A stretch of 5,770 nt of DNA. It comes from Bacillota bacterium. Lineage in GTDB: Bacteria; Bacillota; Clostridia; Lachnospirales; Lachnospiraceae. The stretch lies in contig JAEYXC010000442.1 of NCBI GenBank assembly GCA_023428655.1, positions 1-5,770 on the forward strand. Direction: 5' to 3'. The notes below the pieces were generated by a model. It did no database searches. It was not told where the DNA came from and saw only the letters and a program-made list of their open reading frames with translations. Both the position numbers and the translations under genes were made by a program. Positions 1 to 5,712 of the stretch are shown piece by piece; within the stretch, counting starts at the first letter, position 1, and each line of letters opens with the position of its first letter.

Positions 1-1200
1 AAAAAGCTTGAAAATGTTGCTTATGATGTGAGAGGTCCTGTTGTAAATGAAGCGGACCGAATGATTGAACAGGGAATCAAGATCATGAAGCTGAATATCG
101 GTAATCCGGCGCCCTTTGGTTTTGAGGCACCCAATGAAGTGGTAAAGGATATGATGGCGAATCTTGGTCAATCCGAGGGATATTCCGATTCGAAAGGTAT
201 CTTCTCCGCCAGAAAGGCAATCATGCAGTATTGCCAGCTCAAGGACATACCCAATGTGGGAATGAATGATATTTACACCGGTAATGGGGTTAGTGAGATG
301 ATTTCCATGTCCATGCAGGGACTCCTGGATAACGGAGATGAGATATTGATTCCGTCCCCCGATTATCCCCTTTGGACAGCAGCAGCTACCCTCGCCGGAG
401 GCACAGTGGTCCATTATGTATGCGATGAACAAGCAGATTGGAACCCGGATATCGAAGATATCAGAAAGAAGGTTACGGAGAGAACGAAGGGAATCGTAAT
501 CATTAACCCCAATAATCCCACGGGAACGCTCTATCCGAAGGAGATTCTCGAGCAGATTGTTGATATCGCAAGGGAGCATGAGCTGATTATCTTTGCCGAT
601 GAGATTTATGACAGATTGGTTATGGATGATAGGGAGCATGTTTCCATCGCATCCTTGGCACCGGATCTCTTTACGGTAACCTTCAACGGATTATCCAAGT
701 CACACCGGATTGCAGGCTATCGTGTCGGCTGGATGTGTCTCTGCGGTGACAAGTCGAAGGCCCAAGGCTATATTGAGGGACTGAACATGTTATCCTCCAT
801 GCGACTTTGCTCCAATGTTCCTGCTCAGCAGATTATACAGACGGCTTTAGGAGGGTATCAGAGCTCGGATGAGCTGCTGCTTCCCGGCGGTCGTATCTAT
901 GAGCAGCGTGAGTATATTACAGAGAGACTCCAGAGCATCCCCGGAATTACCGTTGTGAAGCCCAAGGCTGCCTTCTATACTTTCCCGAAGATCGATACGA
1001 AGCGATATAAGATATTTGATGATGAAAAATTTGTCCTTGATTTCCTCAGAGAACAGCATGTGCTTATGGTGCATGGAGGTGGCTTCAACTGGAAGGATCC
1101 GGATCATTTTCGGATTGTATATTTACCTAGAGTGGAGGAGCTTAAGGTGGCTATGGATAAATTTGAAATGTTCCTAAGCGGATATAAGGGTCAGGCCTGA
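1..1200 (+). CDS. alaA: Alanine (glutamate-pyruvate) aminotransferase, AlaA-like, 5' partial
   Basis: A cytosolic PLP-dependent class I/II aminotransferase that interconverts pyruvate plus glutamate with alanine plus 2-oxoglutarate. The frame is open from base 1 and begins KKLENVAYDVRGPV. This aligns with the start of E. coli AlaA as I remember it, so only about 5-10 N-terminal residues lie outside the window. The GTG at 28 is an internal Val, not the start. In visible numbering the fold-type I landmarks are PDYPLW (Tyr122 stacking on PLP), NPNNPTG at 169-175, DEIYD at 200-204 (Asp200 and Tyr203 contacting PLP), Schiff-base Lys233 in NGLSKSHRIAGYR, and the substrate-carboxylate Arg371 in FRIVYLP. 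The visible 399 residues match the family length of about 405, and no motif is missing. The signature blocks LNIGNPAPFGF, GYSDSKG and MRLCSNVPAQ are typical of AlaA and not of aspartate aminotransferases. No terminator hairpin follows the stop. Substrate preference is inferred from similarity. Confidence 0.93.
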   Translation, partial: KKLENVAYDVRGPVVNEADRMIEQGIKIMKLNIGNPAPFGFEAPNEVVKDMMANLGQSEGYSDSKGIFSARKAIMQYCQLKDIPNVGMNDIYTGNGVSEMISMSMQGLLDNGDEILIPSPDYPLWTAAATLAGGTVVHYVCDEQADWNPDIEDIRKKVTERTKGIVIINPNNPTGTLYPKEILEQIVDIAREHELIIFADEIYDRLVMDDREHVSIASLAPDLFTVTFNGLSKSHRIAGYRVGWMCLCGDKSKAQGYIEGLNMLSSMRLCSNVPAQQIIQTALGGYQSSDELLLPGGRIYEQREYITERLQSIPGITVVKPKAAFYTFPKIDTKRYKIFDDEKFVLDFLREQHVLMVHGGGFNWKDPDHFRIVYLPRVEELKVAMDKFEMFLSGYKGQA

Positions 1201-1208
1201 AATTCCTC

Positions 1209-1237
1209 TGGATATGCGGAATAATCTAAGCTATAAT
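1209..1237 (+). promoter_or_regulatory. Probable sigma-A promoter for the YkgJ-type gene
   Basis: A perfect -10 box TATAAT lies at 1232-1237. It is preceded after 17 bases by TGGATA at 1209-1214, which matches the -35 consensus at 4 of 6 positions. Transcription would start near 1244, giving a leader of about 34 bases. The promoter lies entirely in the 77-base gap after the aminotransferase stop, so the next gene can be expressed independently. It is predicted from sequence only. Confidence 0.6.
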
Positions 1238-1277
1238 AGGACGGGTAAATGAAGTAAAGGATAAGCGAGGATTAGGA

Positions 1278-1946
1278 ATGAGAAGAATTGGTAGCTTGAG
1301 GGACATCTCGGACGGAAGGCTTTATGATTGGATGGATACGGTGGAGGTTGGCTGTGACGGTTGTCAGGGTAAGCCAGTCTGCTGCCGTGGAATGGGCCAA
1401 TCAATCATACTGGATCCCTATGACATATATCGTATTACCACGAAGCTGGACATTACCTTTGATCAGCTGCTTGCTCATATGGTAGAATTGAATGTTGTGG
1501 ATGGAATTATACTTCCTAATCTCAGAATGGCTGGCGAGAATGAGAACTGTGTATTCTTAGATCAGCAGGGCCGGTGCAGTATTCATTCCCATCGACCAGG
1601 AATCTGCAGAATATTTCCTCTTGGCAGATATTATGAGGAGCATGACTTTCGATATATCCTACAGGTTAATGAATGTCCCTGCAAAACGACCGAGTCGATC
1701 AAGGCGGGAAAATGGATTGACACACCAAACCTAGCTCGAAATAAGCAATTTCTCATCGACTGGCACTACTTCCTAAATGAGGTAGAGGGTTTAATCCGGA
1801 ATGCAAAGGATGATAATGACATAAAGAATATGAATTTGTATCTGCTGAACCAGTTTTATGGGAAGAAATATGAGGTTACGGATTTTTATCCGCAGTTTTA
1901 TGACCGTTTTGGGGAGGCAAAGAGAGTACTGCTGCCGGAGCAGTAA
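1278..1946 (+). CDS. YkgJ-family cysteine cluster protein (putative Zn/Fe-chelating)
   Basis: A 222-residue soluble protein of the YkgJ / CxxCxxCC family (PF03692 type), annotated as putative zinc- or iron-chelating; the exact biochemical role is not known. Nine cysteines are visible. Cys26, Cys29 and the pair Cys35-Cys36 form the N-terminal cluster CDGCQGKPVCC. Cys91 (ENCVFLD), Cys100 (GRCSIH) and Cys110 (RPGICRIFPLGR) form the canonical central part. Cys133 and Cys135 (NECPC) close the set. The block from GRCSIH to CRIFP is the most diagnostic stretch. The C-terminal 85 residues are polar to aromatic-rich with no recognisable domain. There is no signal peptide or membrane segment. The ATG is supported by GAGG at 1267-1270 with 7-base spacing; an ATG at 1249 is out of frame and stops at once. 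The gene runs convergent to the YczE-type gene and ends about 85 bases before a shared terminator. Confidence 0.88.
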   Translation: MRRIGSLRDISDGRLYDWMDTVEVGCDGCQGKPVCCRGMGQSIILDPYDIYRITTKLDITFDQLLAHMVELNVVDGIILPNLRMAGENENCVFLDQQGRCSIHSHRPGICRIFPLGRYYEEHDFRYILQVNECPCKTTESIKAGKWIDTPNLARNKQFLIDWHYFLNEVEGLIRNAKDDNDIKNMNLYLLNQFYGKKYEVTDFYPQFYDRFGEAKRVLLPEQ

Positions 1947-2031
1947 GAAATCATGGTTTGGTATTATATCAAGGAAATGTATCCTAGAGTACTTAAGGAA
2001 GAAGTGAATGTTCAAACCTTATGCAGATGAA

Positions 2032-2073
2032 AAAAGAACCGCTGTCGGAAGAAATACTCCAAGCGGTTCTTTT
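2032..2073. terminator. Bidirectional intrinsic terminator between convergent genes
   Basis: A 12-base perfect inverted repeat pairs 2032-2043 (AAAAGAACCGCT) with 2062-2073 (AGCGGTTCTTTT) around an 18-base loop. Inside the loop, GGA at 2047-2049 can pair with TCC at 2058-2060. The outer part of each arm supplies a U-tract: 4 T's on the plus strand followed by a T-rich stretch, and 6 T's on the minus strand (complement of 2030-2035). It lies between the plus-strand YkgJ-type gene and the minus-strand YczE-type gene, so it should end transcription from both sides. Confidence 0.88.
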
Positions 2074-2136
2074 GTTGTCATTTTGCAATAATCGATTAAG
2101 GACTAATTAAGTCAGAGAAGCACCGCCGTTCATACC

Positions 2137-2769
2137 TTATATGGCTCTCCTGGCGAGCAGCTTCTGTGACACTTGTATATTGAAGAAATGAATGACGGGA
2201 CCTAACCCGAAGGCGCAAAGGAAGGTACCAAGTCCGATTAATCCTCCTGAGAGCAGCGCGATCGTCGCACAGGTCGCATCGCAAATCATACGGCACCAGA
2301 AATAAGGGAGCTTCGGTATACGTTCCTCCATTACCATTGCTACACAGTCATAAGGTGCAATCCCTGCATCCGATGTCTGATAAAGGGATACCCCAAGACC
2401 CGTGATTATGACACCGAGGACGGCAAAGGGTAATTGTTCCAGGAAGGACTGCGGGGGTGTGATGATTTGATTGGACAGTGCGATGAAAAATTCAGCCACA
2501 TATCCGACTAGGAACCAATTGGCAAAGGTTCCGAGGCTGATATACTTTCTTCCCCACAGGATCTCAATGATAAAAATAAACGTGTTAAGGAGAACTAAAA
2601 AGGATGAGTAGGGTAGATGCAGTAATGCGGATACGGACATAGCCATAGCGGAAAAGGGATCATTTCCCATACCCGAGGTCTTGAAGATACAGACACCGAG
2701 GCCAAGCAGGATATTGCCGACAATCATCCCGGTCATCCTACGCGTACCGATGTTAAAATACTTGGACAT
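2137..2769 (-). CDS. YczE/YyaS/YitT-type integral membrane protein
   Basis: A 210-residue polytopic membrane protein of the YczE type (COG2364-like). Substrate and mechanism are unknown for this family; Bacillus YczE has been linked to antibiotic production, but nothing here points to such a pathway. About five to six hydrophobic segments are visible, around residues 12-30, 56-72, 82-100, 113-131, 160-176 and 178-196. The protein carries an internal duplication. GLGVCIFKTSGMGNDPFSAM near residue 23 matches GLGVSLYQTSDAGIAPYDCVAM near residue 124, followed in each half by LPY (52 and 155) and LGTF (79 and 179). The conserved G-x-x-P-[FY]-[SD] loops are the family signature. The ATG start is set by GGAG on the minus strand (2777-2780), 7 bases upstream. 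It lies 79 bases downstream of the SDR stop but has a promoter of its own, so co-transcription is optional. Membership is clear; function is not. Confidence 0.85.
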   Translation of the reverse strand: MSKYFNIGTRRMTGMIVGNILLGLGVCIFKTSGMGNDPFSAMAMSVSALLHLPYSSFLVLLNTFIFIIEILWGRKYISLGTFANWFLVGYVAEFFIALSNQIITPPQSFLEQLPFAVLGVIITGLGVSLYQTSDAGIAPYDCVAMVMEERIPKLPYFWCRMICDATCATIALLSGGLIGLGTFLCAFGLGPVIHFFNIQVSQKLLARRAI

Positions 2770-2811
2770 TGTTTGACTCCATTATGTAATTGGTGAATTG
2801 GCAACATACCA

Positions 2812-2841
2812 GTTATACATCAGAAGTCAGGCGAATGTCAA
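2812..2841 (-). promoter_or_regulatory. Sigma-A promoter for the YczE-type gene
   Basis: On the minus strand a perfect -35 box TTGACA (2836-2841) is followed after 18 bases by TATAAC (2812-2817), which matches the -10 consensus at 5 of 6 positions. Transcription would start near 2805 and give a leader of about 36 bases before the ATG at 2769. The whole element fits in the 79-base gap after the SDR stop codon, which argues that the membrane-protein gene is at least partly independent of the upstream gene. Confidence 0.65.
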
Positions 2842-2848
2842 TGAAATT

Positions 2849-3580
2849 TTAGGTCCATCCTCCATCCAGACCGATGATCTGTCCGGTAAGGTATTCATTT
2901 TTATAGGCAAGATGATACACCAGATCAGCGACCTCCTCCGCACGGCCCAATCGGTTCGCGGGGATCTCTTCGATCAGGCTCATGAGCTCGGCATCCTCAA
3001 GAAAGTGATTCATCTCCGTATCAATAGCACCGCATGCGACGGCATTGACCTGGATATTACTTGGAGCAAGCTCCTTGGCCAGAGCCTTGGTAAAGGCATT
3101 CATACCACCTTTCGAAGCGGAGTAAGCAACCTCACAGGAGGCGCCTATATTTCCCCAGACTGAGGAGATATTGATAATCTTCCCGCGTTGCTTTTGTACC
3201 ATATCAGGAACAGCAAGGGAGCAGCAGTTATAGACTGAGGTTAGATTCGTCTGAAGAACCTTGTTCCAGTCTTCCGGAGTCATATCGGTCAATAGTCCGA
3301 CATAGGAGATGCCGGCATTGTTGACCAGGACATCAATGCTGCCATAGAGCTTCTTAATCTGATGAAACAAATCCTTGGCAGCAGAATAGTCCCCCATATC
3401 TCCCAGAAATGCATGACAGGACACCTGATAGCCTTCGATTTCATTTTTTGTCTTTAGTAGGGCTTCCTCATTATGTGCGCAATTAATAATGACATCAAAG
3501 CCCTTTTTAGCAAATTTTACAGCGATTGCTTTCCCAATTCCGCGGGAGGAGCCGGTTACTAATACTTTCTTTTTGTTCAT
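2849..3580 (-). CDS. ymfI: SDR oxidoreductase, probable EF-P 5-aminopentanone reductase (YmfI-like)
   Basis: A 243-residue cytosolic classical short-chain dehydrogenase/reductase. Seen directly: the nucleotide-binding TGSSRGIG at residues 9-16, Asp61, NNAG at 87-90, and a catalytic tetrad of Asn112, Ser140, Tyr153 and Lys157 (Y-x3-K). General form is that of FabG. However, the block SSVWGNIGASCEVAYS around the active site and GLLTDMT near residue 95 resemble Bacillus YmfI. YmfI reduces the 5-aminopentanone group on elongation factor P to 5-aminopentanol. That assignment is from remembered family features; FabG (3-oxoacyl-ACP reductase) is the alternative, and no EF-P or fatty-acid gene is in view to decide. 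The usual Pro of the PG loop after the active site is Cys183 (VACGAIDTEM). The start chosen is the ATG at 3580, because GGAGG sits 6 bases upstream; an in-frame TTG at 3631 would add 17 residues but has no ribosome binding site. Confidence 0.85.
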   Translation of the reverse strand: MNKKKVLVTGSSRGIGKAIAVKFAKKGFDVIINCAHNEEALLKTKNEIEGYQVSCHAFLGDMGDYSAAKDLFHQIKKLYGSIDVLVNNAGISYVGLLTDMTPEDWNKVLQTNLTSVYNCCSLAVPDMVQKQRGKIINISSVWGNIGASCEVAYSASKGGMNAFTKALAKELAPSNIQVNAVACGAIDTEMNHFLEDAELMSLIEEIPANRLGRAEEVADLVYHLAYKNEYLTGQIIGLDGGWT

Positions 3581-3586
3581 AAAAAG

Positions 3587-3591
3587 CCTCC
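3587..3591 (-). promoter_or_regulatory. Ribosome binding site deciding the SDR start
   Basis: GGAGG on the minus strand lies 6 bases before the ATG at 3580. It selects MNKKKVLVTG as the true N-terminus, which places the nucleotide-binding motif at residues 9-16 as expected for this family. Confidence 0.85.
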
Positions 3592-3635
3592 ATTCTATTG
3601 AACGAAACTTTGGTTTTAACCTGTTATTCAATGGT

Positions 3636-3702
3636 ATAATACCCTGAGTTTATCTATTGTGTTAGTTATATTATTTACAGTAGTATTTCTATCCATAGTA
3701 TA
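3636..3702 (-). promoter_or_regulatory. Candidate promoter region for the SDR gene (two weak options)
   Basis: Two minus-strand candidates are visible. The first is CTAACA (3660-3665), 18 bases, then TATTAT (3636-3641), matching the -35 and -10 boxes at 4 of 6 and 5 of 6 positions. The second is an extended -10, TGGTATACT, with TATACT at 3697-3702 but no good -35. Either would leave a leader of roughly 50 to 110 bases. The first -10 lies in the odd palindrome GGTATAATACC (3633-3643), which could also be an operator. I cannot choose between them from sequence. Confidence 0.35.
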
Positions 3703-3731
3703 CCACATCAAAGCATCAGAAGAAAGATACG

Positions 3732-3760
3732 TTGATAATCAACCCTGAATATGGTAAAAT
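3732..3760 (+). promoter_or_regulatory. Sigma-A promoter with extended -10 for the LCP-like gene
   Basis: TTGATA (3732-3737) and TAAAAT (3755-3760) each match consensus at 5 of 6 positions and are exactly 17 bases apart. TGG directly before the -10 box gives an extended -10. Transcription would begin near 3767, only about 18 bases before the TTG start favoured for the gene, so the leader is very short. This is one of the best-formed promoters in the window. Confidence 0.7.
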
Positions 3761-3772
3761 AATCGGTATTGA

Positions 3773-3778
3773 GAGGTG
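3773..3778 (+). promoter_or_regulatory. Ribosome binding site favouring a TTG start at 3785
   Basis: GAGGTG lies 6 bases before the TTG at 3785. The alternative GTG start at 3776 sits inside this same element and has no ribosome binding site of its own, so TTG is preferred. Confidence 0.65.
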
Positions 3779-3784
3779 AAGAGC

Positions 3785-4735
3785 TTGGACAAAGGAGCGA
3801 GCAGGAAAAGGCTGCCCAGAAAAAAAAGAACGCAATCTGCAAAGAGGATGTTTATCAGAGGATTTTTACAATCCTTTTTTATTGTAGCGATTTTACTATC
3901 GGCGGGGATCCTCGGATATCAGACTACCATGAGACTGTGGTGGATCGCCCCACAAGTGGTACCGATGCGTGAAGAGACTGCACCGACTCCGATACCGATT
4001 ACGGTTGCCAGTATTGATGAGGTGAGTAAAAATCTAATCTTTTCTTATAACCCGGATACCCATATTATTAACAGGTTGATTCTTGAGGTGTTTCATTGTG
4101 AGAGAAAGCAGCTGACTTACATAACCATTCCTCTGAGTACTCAGTTCACTATGTCGGATATCTTATATAAGAGGCTGATTGCGGTTCAGCCCTCAATTCC
4201 ACAGGTCTTTCGATTATCCACTATGACAAGATATCTTAGCTCGGAGCAGGTGTTTGATTATGGGGTACTTTTGCTTGAGGATATGCTTAACATAGATATC
4301 AGCTATTATACGGTACTCCCAATCGACTTGTTTCAAGCTGTTTTTGAGGAGCAGAGTATTACGGATGGAATTACCGCCGTAAATATCCTGGATGGAATTG
4401 CGGACCCTTTTGCCGGGGAACAGCAAGGGAACAATGAGGATGAAATTATGCAGGAGCAACAGCCGGTTGTTGCTGAAGTATTTACAAGGACATATATGGA
4501 AGAGCTGGAGGGGATCCGCAGTGTGGAGGAGCTTAGTACCTATATCGAGAACCTATATGATGATTTGATATCGAACCTAGCCATCCGGGAGAAAATGAAT
4601 TATCTTGAGAGCTATTCGAAAACCTCCTGGGAGGATATTCACTTTACCCGGATTGCAGGCTATGATCGCAATAACGGTTTTGCTATGGATGAGAGCCGGG
4701 TGCTGCAGCAGCTGCAGAGCCTTGGTGTTTATTAA
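3785..4735 (+). CDS. Membrane-anchored extracellular protein with degenerate LCP (LytR-CpsA-Psr)-like domain
   Basis: A 316-residue protein, counted from the TTG at 3785. The order seen is a strongly basic N-terminus (residues 1-23, rich in Lys and Arg), one hydrophobic anchor at about 27-45, a Pro-rich linker near 65-72, then an extracellular region. The topology N-in, C-out is inferred from the positive charges. Residues 83-187 follow an LCP-like pattern: a beta-strand pair ending in ITIPLST where LCP enzymes have SIPRD, then a helix and LLLEDMLNIDISYYTVLPIDLF where LCP has a block like VENLLGI.IDYYVVVNFDGF. An acidic, Gln-rich stretch (about 210-227) follows. The end TRIAGYDRNNGFAMDESRV recalls the closing strand of LCP domains. 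The Asp and Arg residues that bind the polyprenyl-pyrophosphate substrate are not seen, so wall-polymer ligase activity is doubtful. It may be an inactive relative or an unrelated envelope protein. Family assignment is tentative; that it is a real single-pass protein gene is well supported. Confidence 0.7.
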   Translation: MDKGASRKRLPRKKRTQSAKRMFIRGFLQSFFIVAILLSAGILGYQTTMRLWWIAPQVVPMREETAPTPIPITVASIDEVSKNLIFSYNPDTHIINRLILEVFHCERKQLTYITIPLSTQFTMSDILYKRLIAVQPSIPQVFRLSTMTRYLSSEQVFDYGVLLLEDMLNIDISYYTVLPIDLFQAVFEEQSITDGITAVNILDGIADPFAGEQQGNNEDEIMQEQQPVVAEVFTRTYMEELEGIRSVEELSTYIENLYDDLISNLAIREKMNYLESYSKTSWEDIHFTRIAGYDRNNGFAMDESRVLQQLQSLGVY

Positions 4736-4750
4736 AGAAGGATGTATAAA
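4722..4750 (+). promoter_or_regulatory. Weak candidate promoter for the YitT-family gene
   Basis: TATAAA (4745-4750) matches the -10 box at 5 of 6 positions, but the hexamer 17 bases upstream, TTGGTG (4722-4727), matches -35 at only 3 of 6 and lies inside the preceding gene. No terminator is visible between the two genes, so read-through from the LCP-like gene is an equally good explanation for expression. Confidence 0.25.
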
Positions 4751-4789
4751 ATTAAGGGATGTGAGTACCATAAATTGTAATTATAGGTA

Positions 4790-4822
4790 ACAAAGAGAAC
4801 ATCCGCTTTGTCAGCAAAGGAG
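4790..4822 (+). promoter_or_regulatory. Alternative hairpins over the YitT-family ribosome binding site
   Basis: The ribosome binding site AAAGGAG (4816-4822) lies 5 bases before the ATG at 4828. CTTTG at 4806-4810 can pair with CAAAG at 4815-4819 across a TCAG tetraloop and cover the site. The same CTTTGT (4806-4811) can instead pair with ACAAAG at 4790-4795, which frees it. The stems are only 5 and 6 base pairs, so a regulatory role is speculative. Confidence 0.3.
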
Positions 4823-4827
4823 AGAAA

Positions 4828-5712
4828 ATGGATCTAAAACAAATAAATAACAGGAATATTTTCGCACTACGTAAATATATGACTATTTTTGTGGGGTCCT
4901 TCCTCATGGCCGTTGGTGTGAATTTGGTTTATGAACCAATGGAGCTGGTTACAGGAGGTGTGTCCGGTCTTGCTATTGTAGTAAAATACATTACCGGAGG
5001 CATTGTAGAGGGAGGTATTCCGATTTGGCTATTCAATTTTGCTTGTAATATTCCTCTATTTCTGCTTTCCATCAAAGCGAAGGGGGTTAAGTTTTTGTTG
5101 TCCTCTTTATTTGGTATGCTGGCTTTTTCCCTTTCTCTATTGGTCATTCCCGTTGTAGATCTTGGGCTTGATGATTATCTTTTGGCCTCGATTCTGGGTG
5201 GTGCCATTAGTGGAGTGGGGATTGGATTGGTCTTTTCGGTTCAAGCCTCCACAGGTGGTACGGATTTATTAGCGACACTCCTGCATTTTAAAAATAAGCA
5301 TATTACTGTTCCTCAGATATTAATCATTATCGACGGAGCAATTATTCTGATTGGTGCAGTTGTTTTCGGACTAGGAAATGCGCTGTATGCTATAATTGCT
5401 GTTTTTGTCACGACAAAAATCTCGGATAATATTCTGGAGGGTCTGAAATTCGCAAAAATGGCATATATTATTTCGGACGACTACGCAGAAATCGCTCATG
5501 CAATTATGCATCATATGGACCGTGGGGTAACGGGTGTGAATGCCACCGGCATGTATTCCAACCGAGATAAAAAGATGCTGTTTTGCGTGGTTTCAAAGAA
5601 AGAAATTGTCAGGATTATTGAGATTTCACAGAGAATAGACCCAAAATCCTTTGTCATAGTCAGTGATGTTCGAGAGGTCATGGGTGAGGGTTTTATTGAA
5701 TATAGACAGTAA
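4828..5712 (+). CDS. YitT family membrane protein (DUF161 repeats plus DUF2179)
   Basis: A 294-residue membrane protein of the YitT family (COG1284 type). The transported substrate, if any, is unknown. Hydrophobic segments are visible at about residues 16-36, 65-82, 88-110, 117-138, 162-182 and 184-197. Two repeat loops mark the family: GVNLVYEPMELVTGGVSGLAIV (30-51) and GIGLVFSVQASTGGTDLLATLL (131-152), each with a GG-x-[SD] core. After the last membrane segment, residues 209-291 form the soluble DUF2179 domain. It includes AYIISDDYAEIAHAIMHHM, RGVTGVNATGMYS, KKMLFCVVSKKEI and the final DPKSFVIVSDVREVMGEGF, all typical of this family. The length is normal and the gene is intact. The ATG is set by AAAGGAG five bases upstream. 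It lies 92 bases after the LCP-like gene on the same strand and may share its transcript. No hairpin terminator is visible in the 58 bases after the stop. Confidence 0.93.
   Translation: MDLKQINNRNIFALRKYMTIFVGSFLMAVGVNLVYEPMELVTGGVSGLAIVVKYITGGIVEGGIPIWLFNFACNIPLFLLSIKAKGVKFLLSSLFGMLAFSLSLLVIPVVDLGLDDYLLASILGGAISGVGIGLVFSVQASTGGTDLLATLLHFKNKHITVPQILIIIDGAIILIGAVVFGLGNALYAIIAVFVTTKISDNILEGLKFAKMAYIISDDYAEIAHAIMHHMDRGVTGVNATGMYSNRDKKMLFCVVSKKEIVRIIEISQRIDPKSFVIVSDVREVMGEGFIEYRQ

Noticed and set aside
28..30. GTG at 28 as the start of the aminotransferase
   Set aside because: The frame is open to base 1 and the residues before it, KKLENVAYD, match the conserved N-terminus of AlaA proteins, so the true start is outside the window.
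1953..2033. A 26-codon open frame (ATG at 1953) between the YkgJ-type gene and the terminator
   Set aside because: The nearest GGAG is 12 bases upstream, too far to act well, and the frame runs into the terminator stem. No recognisable peptide motif.
2798..3163. A 121-residue plus-strand open frame across the 3' part of the SDR gene
   Set aside because: It is antisense to a clearly conserved SDR coding sequence, has no ribosome binding site, and its translation shows no known pattern.
3769..3972. A TTG-initiated 67-codon frame overlapping the start of the LCP-like gene
   Set aside because: Its composition is that of an out-of-frame reading; the overlapping frame has the basic N-terminus and membrane anchor expected of a real protein.
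705..4663. A 16-base exact match, CCGGATTGCAGGCTAT, at 705-720 in the aminotransferase gene and at 4648-4663 in the LCP-like gene
   Set aside because: Both copies encode the peptide RIAGY in frame in unrelated proteins. There is no flanking similarity and no inverted or terminal repeat structure, so chance with shared codon preference is enough.
4701..4718. CTGCAG repeats near the 3' end of the LCP-like gene that could fold as a hairpin
   Set aside because: They encode LQQLQ in frame and are not followed by a T-tract, so they are not a terminator.
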